NCBI RefSeq assembly: GCF_001905595.1
Contig: NZ_LIXI01000002.1
Span: 744,001-808,000, forward strand
Direction: 5' to 3'
Origin: Streptomyces sp. CB00316
Lineage (GTDB): Bacteria; Actinomycetota; Actinomycetes; Streptomycetales; Streptomycetaceae
Length of the DNA: 64,000 bases
Each line of letters begins with the position of its first letter. The stretch's first letter is position 1. Shown one piece after another: positions 56,968 to 64,000 of this stretch. A model generated the notes under the pieces. The model worked only from the letters and a program-made list of their open reading frames with translations. It did not search any database and had not been told where the DNA came from. The position numbers and the translations under genes are program-made.

Positions 56968-57264
56968 TCAGCCCAGGTCGAGGACGCGTGCGTGCAGCAC
57001 CTGGCGCTGCTGGAGCGCGGCGCGGACCGCCCGGTGCAGCCCGTCCTCGAGATACAGGTCGCCCTGCCACTTCACGACGTGGGCGAAGAGGTCGCCGTAG
57101 AACGTGGAGTCCTCGGCGAGGAGGGTCTCCAGGTCGAGCTGGCCCTTGGTGGTCACGAGCTGGTCCAGGCGAACCGGACGCGGCGCGACATCCGCCCACT
57201 GTCGGGTGCTTTCCCGGCCGTGGTCGGGGTATGGCTTCCCATTTCCGATGCGCTTGAAGATCAC
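56968..57264 (-). CDS. conserved actinobacterial protein (often labelled VapB-like antitoxin)
   Basis: A 98-residue protein, MIFKRIGNGKPYPDHGRES, VAPRPVRLDQLVTTKGQLDL, FYGDLFAHVVKWQGDLYLED and GLHRAVRAALQQRQVLHARV. The LEDGLHRAxRA part resembles the DGxHR motif of ParB/Srx-like domains. In streptomycete genomes I recall this sequence annotated as a VapB-type antitoxin, but there is no toxin gene next to it here and no clear DNA-binding motif, so I doubt that label. Confidence 0.7.
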   Translation of the reverse strand: MIFKRIGNGKPYPDHGRESTRQWADVAPRPVRLDQLVTTKGQLDLETLLAEDSTFYGDLFAHVVKWQGDLYLEDGLHRAVRAALQQRQVLHARVLDLG

Positions 57265-57436
57265 ACGGAAAGCCTACCGGGCAAGGGGCGCCGGGCGCAG
57301 CCAGGGAACCCCACTGCGGTGGCCTGCGAAACGTTGTAGAGCGCCGCATAGCGCTGGATACCGGGACAGGGTTTCCCCCGTACGGGTGGGAGCGCGCGTT
57401 CTCGCGTGGGTGCGCGTGGGCGTGGGTGGGCGTGGG

Positions 57437-57485
57437 CGTGCCGCAGGCTACGAGGTGCTGAACCCGTCTCGTAGCCTGCGGCACG
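57437..57485 (-). terminator. strong terminator of the aminopeptidase gene
   Basis: CGTGCCGCAGGCTACGAG and CTCGTAGCCTGCGGCACG form 18-bp perfect arms with a 13-nt loop, 25 bases past the aminopeptidase stop. Just left are G-rich short repeats (GTGGGCGTGGGTGGGCGTGG, about 57412-57440). Confidence 0.85.
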
Positions 57486-57510
57486 TGTTCTGTCGGTGCC
57501 CGCGGGGCTG

Positions 57511-59073
57511 TTACTCCGTGACCTCGTGGCCGTGGCCGTCGTGCAGGCCGCCGCCGCTGCCCGGCGTGCCGGTGCTGGGGGCCGGGGTGACCGGGCGGGT
57601 CAGCGAGCGCAGGTCGTGGGCGTACGTGCCGACCGCGTTGGCGATCACGTCGATGTTGAGGTCGAAGTGCCGCATGCTGATGTTGCTCAGGTCGTCGCAG
57701 GCCTCGTGGTAGCACGGGTCGTACGCGACGCCCGCCTCTCCGCCGTACGTCCGGGCCTGGGTCGCCGTCTTGATGCCCTCGGCGCCCGTGAACGTACCGC
57801 CGGAGGGGATGCCCACCTCGATGAACGGGCCGTAGTCCGAGCGGCCGGTGAAGTCCGTGCCCTCGTGCTTCTTGCCCTTGCCGTCGAGGAACTCGTTGAT
57901 GTCGCGTTCCAGCTGGGCCGAGCCCTCCGGGCCGGGGCCCTCGCCGACCCCGTCGGAGTCGTCGCCGTCGTAGACGAACTGGACGCCGTTGGGCGAGGCG
58001 ATCATGTCGAAGTTCAGGTAGAGCGCGATCTGCTCGCGCTGCTTCTCGGAGAGCCCGGCGACGTACGCCTCCGAGCCGAGCAGGCCGTTCTCCTCGGCCG
58101 ACCACCAGGCGAAGCGGACCTTGTTGGCGGGCTTGCTCTTCGACTTGGCCAGCTCCAGGGCCACTTCGAGCAGTCCGGCCGAGCCCGAGCCGTTGTCGTT
58201 GATCCCGGGGCCCTCGGTGACGGAGTCGAGGTGGGCGCCGAGCATCACGGTCTTCGCCGCCTCGCCGCCGCGCGTCTCCGCGATGACGTTGCGGGTGGCG
58301 CGCTCCTCCTGGAGCTCGCGGATCTCGAAGGAGACCGTCACCTCGCCCCCGGCCAGGTCGGCGGCGAGCTGTTCGCCCTCCTCCTGGGTGACCCCGCCGG
58401 TCGGGATCCTCCCCGCCGCGATCTCGCCGAGCGTGCCGGAGAGGACGCCCTCGGTGTTGTTGTAGATGACCGCACCGGCCGCACCGGCCTCCGCAGCCGC
58501 CGCCTGCTTCTGGGCGAAGGCGCAGCCGCCGCGCTTGATGAGCGCGATCTTGCCGGTGAAGTTCGCGGAGGCGTAGTCGGACGCCTCACAGCCCGAGGTG
58601 TCGTCCACGGGGACGCCGACCAGTCCCGCCGACAGACCGCCCACCGGCGTCGACGGGGTGTACGTCATCGCCTTGATCGTCACCTCGCGGGGCGTCGGCG
58701 ACACCACGGAAAGCTTTTCGGCCAGGGTCTCCGTGTAGACGAAGCGGAAGTTCTCGTAGGAGACCTGGTACCCGGCGCGCTGGAGCTGCCGGTGGACGTA
58801 CGCCGCCGAGGCGTCGTGGCCGAGCGATCCCGCCGCGCGGTGACCGCCGGCCGAGTCGGCTATCGCCTGGAACTGCTGGAGATGGCGGTAGGCGTCACGT
58901 GCGGACGCGTTCTTCACCAGCTCCCGGGACAGCTTGACCGCCTCCTTCGAGGCGCTCTTCGAGTGGCCTGACCCGTGCGAAGGCCCGTGGTGCGGGGCTG
59001 CGCCCAGGAGGAGCGGCGTGGCCAGGGCGGTGGCGGCCACAACTGCCATGGCTCTGCGACGTGTTGCGTGCAC
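57511..59073 (-). CDS. secreted M28-family zinc aminopeptidase with PA domain
   Basis: A 520-residue secreted peptidase. Signal peptide MHATRRRAMAVVAATALATPLLLGA; His/Ser-rich spacer; PA domain with DDTSGCEASDYASANFTGKIALIKRGGCAFAQ (about 148-180). Zinc ligands and catalytic residues are in LGAHLDSVTEG (His, about 274), GINDNGSGSAGLLE (Asp), WWSAEENGLLGS (Glu-Glu), LNFDMIASPN (Asp) and YHEACDDLSN (His). It resembles Streptomyces griseus aminopeptidase fused to a PA domain, and would remove N-terminal residues from peptides outside the cell. Long terminator downstream; no partner genes. Confidence 0.92.
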   Translation of the reverse strand: MHATRRRAMAVVAATALATPLLLGAAPHHGPSHGSGHSKSASKEAVKLSRELVKNASARDAYRHLQQFQAIADSAGGHRAAGSLGHDASAAYVHRQLQRAGYQVSYENFRFVYTETLAEKLSVVSPTPREVTIKAMTYTPSTPVGGLSAGLVGVPVDDTSGCEASDYASANFTGKIALIKRGGCAFAQKQAAAAEAGAAGAVIYNNTEGVLSGTLGEIAAGRIPTGGVTQEEGEQLAADLAGGEVTVSFEIRELQEERATRNVIAETRGGEAAKTVMLGAHLDSVTEGPGINDNGSGSAGLLEVALELAKSKSKPANKVRFAWWSAEENGLLGSEAYVAGLSEKQREQIALYLNFDMIASPNGVQFVYDGDDSDGVGEGPGPEGSAQLERDINEFLDGKGKKHEGTDFTGRSDYGPFIEVGIPSGGTFTGAEGIKTATQARTYGGEAGVAYDPCYHEACDDLSNISMRHFDLNIDVIANAVGTYAHDLRSLTRPVTPAPSTGTPGSGGGLHDGHGHEVTE

Positions 59074-59235
59074 AAGAGTCCTTCCGGTCGAGACGTGACG
59101 GAGGTGCGAACGAACGTGCTGCGAAAGCTGTTGCGAAAGCTAGCGAGTGGGGTGGCTTCTGGGAACAGCAGTGGCTGATTTTGATCGTTTCCGCCGGGTG
59201 TCCTGTCCGGGTGCGTGCTGAGTTGTGCATTCCGG

Positions 59236-59868
59236 TCACCCCTTGGCCTTGGGCGCGCCCTTGGCCGTTTTCGCCGCCTTGGCCGCCGCCTTGGCCTCCT
59301 GCTTGTACGCGCGCACTTCCGCCAGCGACTCGGGTCCGGTGATGTCGGCGACCGACCGGCGCGAGCCGTCCTCCCCGTACGCCCCCGCCGCCGCCCGCCA
59401 CCCGGTGGGACGTACGCCGAACCGCTTGCCGAGCAACGCCAGGAAGATCTGGGCCTTCTGGGTGCCGAAACCCGGCAGGTCGTTCAGCCGTCGCAGCAGC
59501 TCCTCCCCGGTGCCCGCGTCCCGCCAGACCGCGCTCGCGTCACCCTCGTACTCCGCCATCAGGAACTGGCACAGCTGCTGGACCCGCCGCGCCATGGAGC
59601 CGGGGTAGCGGTGGAGGGCCGGTTTCGTGGTGAAGAGGGCGGTGAAGGCGTCCGGGTCGTAGGCGGCGATCTCCGCCGCGTCCAGGTCGTCCGAGCCCAT
59701 CCGCTCCGCCAGCGTGTACGGGCCCGTGAACGCCCACTCCATCGGGACCTGTTGGTCCAGCAGCATGCCGACGAGGGCGGCCAGGGGGCTGCGGGCGAGA
59801 AGCTCGTCCGCGGCCGGCTGCTGGGCGATCCGCAGGGTGGGGTCCTTGCCGCTGTCGCTCTTGGTCAT
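59236..59868 (-). CDS. HhH-GPD-family base-excision DNA repair protein
   Basis: A 210-residue glycosylase-like protein. LAALVGMLLDQQVPMEWAFTG (about 28-48) and the helix-hairpin-helix LNDLPGFGTQKAQIFLALLGKRFGV (about 127-151) are characteristic. The usual catalytic Asp after the hairpin is not obvious: the segment reads RPTGWRAAAGAYGEDGS. The tail is Lys/Ala-rich (KQEAKAAAKAAKTAKGAPKAKG), probably for DNA contact. ATG 59868 gives the best family-like N-terminus. Monocistronic. Confidence 0.83.
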   Translation of the reverse strand: MTKSDSGKDPTLRIAQQPAADELLARSPLAALVGMLLDQQVPMEWAFTGPYTLAERMGSDDLDAAEIAAYDPDAFTALFTTKPALHRYPGSMARRVQQLCQFLMAEYEGDASAVWRDAGTGEELLRRLNDLPGFGTQKAQIFLALLGKRFGVRPTGWRAAAGAYGEDGSRRSVADITGPESLAEVRAYKQEAKAAAKAAKTAKGAPKAKG

Positions 59869-60064
59869 ACGTTCGATGATCCCGAGGGCGGGCGCCGACG
59901 GCGACTCCAATGACTCCAGTCGCGCCGATGAGCCCGTCTGGCCGTCTCCGGCCGCGTCAGGCCCCGCCCGGCCTGTCGGTACCGGCCTCGACTGCTGCTC
60001 GGCTTCCACTGAAGGAGTACGCGAGCGCGCTCGTGACGTCGCCATACGCGGTCGTCTGCCGACG

Positions 60065-61309
60065 CTACGGGACCAGCTGGTCCGCCCGCCCCCGCAGATA
60101 ACGGGCCTCGGGTTCACTGAGGGTGCCGTCGGCGGCGGCGAGATAGGCGGTACGGGCGGCTTCGTGGTCCCCGGCCCGCTCCAGGAGATGGGCTCGTACG
60201 GCATCGAGTCGGTAGTGACCGCCCGACATCCCCGCCAGCGCGTCGACCTCCACCAGCCCCGCCCGCGGCCCGTGCACCATGGCCACCGCGACCGCGCGGC
60301 CCAGAGCGGCGGCTGGGTCGGGGGTCCGGTGCACGAGGAGCTCGTACAGGGCGAGGATCTGCGGCCAGTCGGTGTCATCGGCGCGCCCGGCCTCGTCGTG
60401 CAGGGCGGCGATGGCGGCCTGGAGCTGGTAGTCCCCGGCCGGCCCTTGGGTGAGCGCCTCCTCGGCCAGCGCGGTGCCTTCCGCGATGGCCGTACGGTCC
60501 CAGAGGGCCCGGTCCTGTTCGTCGAGGGGGATCAGCTCGCCGCCGGGCCCGGTGCGCGCCGGAGCGCGCGCCTCGGTGAGGACCATGAGCGCCAGCAGCC
60601 CGGTCACGCGCCCCTCCCGGGGGAGGAGCCGGCGTACGGCACGGGTGAGCCGGATGGCCTCGCGCGCCAGGTCGGTGCGGTGGAGCTCGGGGCCCGCGGT
60701 GGTGGTGTACCCCTCGTTGAAGATCAGGTAGAGGACCTGGAGGACGGCCGCGAGCCGCCGGTCCCGGTCCTCGGGCTCCGGCCGCCGGAACTCCGCCCCT
60801 CGCACCGCCCGCTTCGCCCGGCTGATGCGCTGCGCCATCGTCGCCTCCTCCACGAGGTGGGCGCGGGCGATCTCCGCCGTGGTGAGCCCGCCGACCGCGC
60901 GGAGGGTGAGCGCGATCTGGGCGGCGGGGGAGAGGGCGGGGTGGCAGCAGAGGAAGAGGAGGGTGAGGGTGTCGTCCTCGGACGGCGCCCGCCCCTCCCC
61001 GGGCGGCGGGGCGACGAACGCGTCCGCCGGGGTGAGGGCGGCCACGGTCTCCTCACGCCGCCGACGGGCTTCGTCACTACGCAACCGGTCGGTGAGGCGC
61101 CGGGAGGCGACCCGGATCAACCAGCCACGCGGATTCTCCGGAACGCCGTCCTCCGGCCACTGCGCGGCGGCCGCGATCAGGGCCTCCTGGACGGCGTCCT
61201 CGGCCGGGTCGAAGTGCCCGTAGCGGCGGACGAGCGCGCCGAGGACCTGCGGCGCGTTGCGGCGCAGCGGGTCCTCGATGCCGTCGTCGGTCGTACGGTC
61301 CGCCTTCAG
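60065..61309 (-). CDS. ECF42-type sigma factor with TPR-like C-terminal domain, apparent CTG start
   Basis: A 414-residue ECF sigma factor. Region 2 runs RRNAPQVLGALVRRYGHFDP and AEDAVQEALIAAAAQWPEDG; then NPRGWLIRVASRRLTDRLRS, region 4 (LTLRAVGGLTTAEIARAHLVEEATMAQRISRAKRAV, about 175-210), and a long helical TPR-like C-terminal half as in ECF42. Between the upstream in-frame TGA (61325-61327) and region 2 there is no ATG or GTG; the best start is CTG 61309 with AGGAG six bases before it. Eighteen bases separate it from the DGPF gene, the standard ECF42 partner. Confidence 0.85.
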   Translation of the reverse strand: MKADRTTDDGIEDPLRRNAPQVLGALVRRYGHFDPAEDAVQEALIAAAAQWPEDGVPENPRGWLIRVASRRLTDRLRSDEARRRREETVAALTPADAFVAPPPGEGRAPSEDDTLTLLFLCCHPALSPAAQIALTLRAVGGLTTAEIARAHLVEEATMAQRISRAKRAVRGAEFRRPEPEDRDRRLAAVLQVLYLIFNEGYTTTAGPELHRTDLAREAIRLTRAVRRLLPREGRVTGLLALMVLTEARAPARTGPGGELIPLDEQDRALWDRTAIAEGTALAEEALTQGPAGDYQLQAAIAALHDEAGRADDTDWPQILALYELLVHRTPDPAAALGRAVAVAMVHGPRAGLVEVDALAGMSGGHYRLDAVRAHLLERAGDHEAARTAYLAAADGTLSEPEARYLRGRADQLVP

Positions 61310-61327
61310 TGGTCGCTCCTGGTCGAA

Positions 61328-61735
61328 TCAGTCGATCCCGCCGCCGATGGTCCGGATGAGCACCGGGTACTCGGGCGCCCCGGCCGGCTGCGGACAGCGT
61401 GCCACGCGGGCGGCGATCTCGGTCACCCGCTCCAGGCTCTCGCATTCGAGGATCCAGAACCCGGCCAGCAGCTCCTTCGTCTCGCTGTACGGGCCGTCCG
61501 ACACCACCGGCCGCCCCTCGGCGTCGACGCTGACGGCCCGCCCCTGCGCGGGCTCCGTGAGCCCGTACGCGGTCACCAGCTCACCCGACTCGGCGAGGTC
61601 GTCGTTGATGCCGCCCATGTAGGCGAACATCTCCTGCATGGCCTTCTCGTCCCAGGCCGGACTGTCCGCCGACCCCTTGCCGGCCTGCGCGTCGTAGTCC
61701 GCCTGGCTGCCCTGGACCATCACCAGATACTTCAT
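61328..61735 (-). CDS. DGPF/YCII-related domain protein
   Basis: A 135-residue dimeric alpha-beta barrel protein: MKYLVMVQGSQADYDAQAGK, MQEMFAYMGGINDDLAESGE, and the motif SDGPYSETKELLAGFWILEC that gives the DGPF family its name. It is first in a two-gene operon with an ECF42 sigma factor, the defining context of this group. It may act as a sensor or as a sigma-controlled enzyme; unknown. Confidence 0.9.
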   Translation of the reverse strand: MKYLVMVQGSQADYDAQAGKGSADSPAWDEKAMQEMFAYMGGINDDLAESGELVTAYGLTEPAQGRAVSVDAEGRPVVSDGPYSETKELLAGFWILECESLERVTEIAARVARCPQPAGAPEYPVLIRTIGGGID

Positions 61736-61957
61736 GACCGTCGCCTCCTGGTAGCGAGCTCTTCGTTTCCTTGGTTCTCCGCTGACACAGGGGACGTCGG
61801 GGCCGGGGCGGGGTTCTCGACACGACGCGCGGATTCTTTTCGGGATTCACCCGCTGGAGGGGGCGGAACAGCACGTTCAGTAAAGTGCGGCAACGTTGCG
61901 CCTGCCTGCCGACCTGCCGACCTGCCCACCACCTCCATAGAACGAGGTCCTCCGACC

Positions 61958-63223
61958 GTGTCTGCCGCCCCTCCTGTGGTCGTTCCTCCCCCTCCCGTCT
62001 CGGTCGTGGGGATCGGCGCGGACGGCTGGTCCGGGCTGTCCGGCGGGGCGCGGGAGGCGCTGCGGGAGGCGGAGGTACTGATCGGCGGGGCGCGCCAGCT
62101 GGACCTGCTCCCGCCGGAGTGCGCGGGCGTACGGGAGGCGTGGCCGTCACCGCTGCGCCCCGCCGTACCCCGGCTGCTGGCCGAGCACCGGGAGCGCCGG
62201 ATCGCGGTGCTGGCGAGCGGGGACCCGATGTTGTACGGGATCGGGCGCGCGCTGGCGGAGGAGCTGGGCCCGGAGGCGCTGCGCGTGCTCCCGCACCCGT
62301 CCTCGGTCTCGTACGCCTGCGCGCGGCTCGGCTGGCCCCAGGAGGACACGGAGGTCGTGACGCTGGTGGGCCGCCCGGCGTCCCGCCTCGTCGTGTCCCT
62401 CCACGAGGGCCGGAGGCTGCTGGCCCTGAGCGCGGACGCTTCGACGCCCGCGACGGTGGCGGCCCTGCTCACGGCGCACGGCTTCGGCCCGAGCCGCATG
62501 CGCGTCCTGGAACAGCTGGGCAGCGGGGCGGAGGCGTACGTGGAGGGCGTCGCGGAGACGTGGACGCACGCGCCGGGGGACCGCCTGAACGTCATCGCGA
62601 TCGACTGCCGGGCTTCGGCGGACGCGCTGCGGCTCGGCGCCGTACCGGGCCTGCCGGACGAGGCGTACGAACACGACGGCCAGCTCACCAAGCGCCACAT
62701 CAGGGCCGCCACGCTCGGGGCCCTGGCACCCGCGCCCGGAGAACTGCTGTGGGATGTGGGCGGCGGATCGGGCTCGATCGCGATCGAGTGGATGCGCACG
62801 CACGTTTCCTGTCGGGCGGTGAGCGTGGAGAGGGACCCGGCGAGGGCGGACCGGATCAAGCGGAACGCGGATCGCCTGGGGGTCCCGGGCCTGAGGGTCG
62901 TCACGGGCCCGGCCCCCTCGTCCCTGTCCGAACTGGACGTGCCGGACGCGGTGTTCATCGGCGGCGGCCTGACGGCACCGGGCCTGCTGGACGCCTGCTG
63001 GGAGGTGCTGAGGCCCGGGGGCCGACTGGTCGCGAACACGGTGACGCTGGAGTCGGAGGCGCTGCTGGCCGAGCGGTACAGGGCGTACGGCGGTGAGCTG
63101 ACCCGGCTCGCGGTCGCTCACGCGGTCCCGGTGGGCGGATTCACGGGCTGGCGCCAGGCGATGCCGGTGACGCAATGGTCCGTACGCAAACCCTCAGTCC
63201 CAGTCTCAGGAGATCGAACATGA
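61958..63223 (+). CDS. cobL: precorrin-6Y C5,15-methyltransferase (decarboxylating)
   Basis: A 421-residue bifunctional cobalamin-pathway enzyme. The N-terminal half (about 10-200) is a CbiE-type tetrapyrrole methylase: VSVVGIGADGWSGLSGGARE, ASGDPMLYGIGRALAEEL (about 87) and LPHPSSVSYACARLGWP. The C-terminal half (about 225-405) is a CbiT-type Rossmann methyltransferase and decarboxylase: LTKRHIRAATLGAL, LLWDVGGGSGSIAIEWM (about 263-279), FIGGGLTAPG. The GTG start at 61958 excludes the long read-through upstream. I see no cobalamin riboswitch in the 222-base divergent region. The stop overlaps cobM. Confidence 0.94.
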   Translation: MSAAPPVVVPPPPVSVVGIGADGWSGLSGGAREALREAEVLIGGARQLDLLPPECAGVREAWPSPLRPAVPRLLAEHRERRIAVLASGDPMLYGIGRALAEELGPEALRVLPHPSSVSYACARLGWPQEDTEVVTLVGRPASRLVVSLHEGRRLLALSADASTPATVAALLTAHGFGPSRMRVLEQLGSGAEAYVEGVAETWTHAPGDRLNVIAIDCRASADALRLGAVPGLPDEAYEHDGQLTKRHIRAATLGALAPAPGELLWDVGGGSGSIAIEWMRTHVSCRAVSVERDPARADRIKRNADRLGVPGLRVVTGPAPSSLSELDVPDAVFIGGGLTAPGLLDACWEVLRPGGRLVANTVTLESEALLAERYRAYGGELTRLAVAHAVPVGGFTGWRQAMPVTQWSVRKPSVPVSGDRT

Positions 63224-63969
63224 CGGTGTACTTCATCGGCGCGGGCCCCGGTGCGGCCGACCTGATCACGGTGCGCGGCGCGCGACTGCTCGCCGCCAGC
63301 CCGGTCTGCCTGTACGCGGGCAGCCTGGTCCCGGTCGAGCTGCTGGCCGAGTGCCCGCAGGACGCCCGGCTGATCGACACGGCGGACCTGGACATCGAGC
63401 AGATCACCGCGGAGCTCGTACGGGCCCACGCGGACGGCCACGACGTGGCGCGGCTGCACTCGGGGGACCCGTCGGTGTTCAGCGCGGTGAACGAGCAGAT
63501 GAAGCGCCTGGACGAGGCGGGAGTCCCGTACGAGGTCGTCCCCGGCGTCCCCGCGTTCGCCGCGGCGGCCGCGGCCCTGAAGCGCGAGCTGACGGTCCCG
63601 ACAGTCGGCCAGACGGTGATCCTGACCCGCATCGCCCAGCGTGCCACGGCCATGCCGGAGGGCGAGGACCTGGCCACCCTGGGCCGCAGCGGCGCCCTGA
63701 TCGTCCTGCACCTGGCGGCCCGCTACGTGGACCGGGTGGTGGAGGAACTGACCCCGCACTACGGCGCGGACTGCCCGACGGCGGTGGTCGCGATGGCGTC
63801 CCGCCCGGACGAGGTCATCCTGCGCGGGCCCCTGGACTCGATCGCGGAGCAGGTGAAGGCTGCGGGGGTGATCAGGACGGCGGTCATCATGGTGGGGCGG
63901 ACGCTGGGGGCGGAGCAGTTCCGGGACAGCCACTTGTATGCGGTGGGGCGGGACCGGGGCGCCTGCTGA
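63220..63969 (+). CDS. cobM: precorrin-4 C11-methyltransferase
   Basis: A 249-residue SAM-dependent tetrapyrrole methylase. MTVYFIGAGPGAADLITVRGARLL, YAGSLVP, RLHSGDPSVFSAVNEQM (about 82) and VVPGVPAFAAAAAALKREL (about 108) are the family signatures and match CobM/CbiF. It methylates C11 of precorrin-4, two steps before CobL in the aerobic numbering. AGGAG precedes the ATG, which overlaps the cobL stop. Further cobalamin genes may follow beyond the window. Confidence 0.95.
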   Translation: MTVYFIGAGPGAADLITVRGARLLAASPVCLYAGSLVPVELLAECPQDARLIDTADLDIEQITAELVRAHADGHDVARLHSGDPSVFSAVNEQMKRLDEAGVPYEVVPGVPAFAAAAAALKRELTVPTVGQTVILTRIAQRATAMPEGEDLATLGRSGALIVLHLAARYVDRVVEELTPHYGADCPTAVVAMASRPDEVILRGPLDSIAEQVKAAGVIRTAVIMVGRTLGAEQFRDSHLYAVGRDRGAC

Positions 63970-64000
63970 CGGGCGGGTTCCGGAGCTCTGAGGGGGACTC

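Noticed and set aside
56968..57264. Toxin-antitoxin module
   Set aside because: No toxin gene is adjacent on either side and the protein has no recognisable antitoxin DNA-binding fold.
59714..61957. Long plus-strand extension upstream of cobL
   Set aside because: The residues before 61958 are low-complexity antisense of the HhH-GPD and ECF42 genes; CobL homology starts only after the GTG at 61958.
61736..61957. Possible cobalamin riboswitch before cobL
   Set aside because: I looked for the B12-box and the usual paired elements in the 222 bases and found none.
1..64000. CRISPR arrays
   Set aside because: No evenly spaced identical repeats of 21-40 bases were seen; the repeat clusters present are octamers, decamers or short tandem repeats.

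Overview
The window is high-GC, gene-dense DNA whose gene families (SigB/SigF-type sigma factors, a subtilisin-inhibitor-like protein, a two-component system followed by glycosyltransferases, tRNA-deaminase and cobalamin genes, TTA codons used sparingly) point to a Streptomyces core chromosome. A perfect parS site (TGTTTCACGTGAAACA at 6933) suggests the origin-proximal arm region, where streptomycetes cluster parS. All family names come from reading the sequence and from memory of the families; no database search was run.

Left part (1-12.2 kb). A translationally coupled five-gene operon (acyl-CoA dehydrogenase, FAS1-like dehydratase/DUF35 fusion, second acyl-CoA dehydrogenase, MaoC-like hydratase, thiolase-like aldolase) has the gene content of the mycobacterial igr/ChsE1-ChsE2-ChsH1-ChsH2-Ltp2 module, which removes the last propionyl side chain of cholesterol. 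Next come a SigE-family sigma factor, an acyl-CoA ligase behind a perfect 18-bp palindromic operator, parS joined to a long terminator, a 1373-residue PAS pseudokinase-like protein and a secreted protease inhibitor.

Middle (12.2-38.7 kb). tRNA-Ser(GCU) and tRNA-Arg(ACG) precede an ECF41 sigma factor with an FAD oxidoreductase, a decayed Excalibur lipoprotein gene, membrane and DUF2797 proteins, an amidohydrolase, and a two-component system that runs into a GT2-GtrA protein and an ArnT-like glycosyltransferase. A secreted phosphodiesterase/nuclease lies divergent from a DHA2 efflux pump with a TetR regulator downstream. Then follow a hydroxyacid dehydrogenase and PPOX pair, a MarR/DHA2-efflux/YceI group sharing carboxypeptidase-regulatory-like domains, a lipoprotein, two adjacent SigB-family sigma factors (sigF/sigN-like), a Dabb protein and an overlooked 54-residue membrane protein. 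Between 37.7 and 38.7 kb the DNA is mostly relic, including a canonical 34-nt group II intron domain V and a frameshifted fragment of a methyltransferase-like gene.

Integrated element (38,765-53,456). A 14.6-kb actinomycete integrative and conjugative element (AICE) sits in tRNA-Ser(CGA), bounded by 59-bp direct repeats. On the minus strand near the left end it carries a two-gene cassette of unknown purpose (HTH protein with an unclassified C-terminal domain, plus a PP2C-type phosphatase) behind inverted GCCTAGGGGGG boxes. The plus-strand backbone runs DUF6284-, DUF6303-, DUF2637- and RRQRL-type proteins, several tiny genes, a tRNA-like minihelix, an FtsK-type TraB transferase, a cluster of 8-bp GGGGAGGC repeats that may be the transfer locus, two tandem cytosine-methyltransferase-like genes, a primase-polymerase, a YfjI/DUF3987 protein, an iteron-like region, excisionase and tyrosine integrase. 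Matching 19-bp repeats inside both ends are likely integrase arm sites.

Right part (53.4-64 kb). The reconstituted tRNA-Ser(CGA) is followed by tadA and its associated gene, upp, a LytR_C protein, a small conserved protein, a secreted M28 aminopeptidase, an HhH-GPD repair protein, an ECF42 sigma factor (apparently starting at CTG) with its DGPF partner, and divergently cobL-cobM of the cobalamin pathway.
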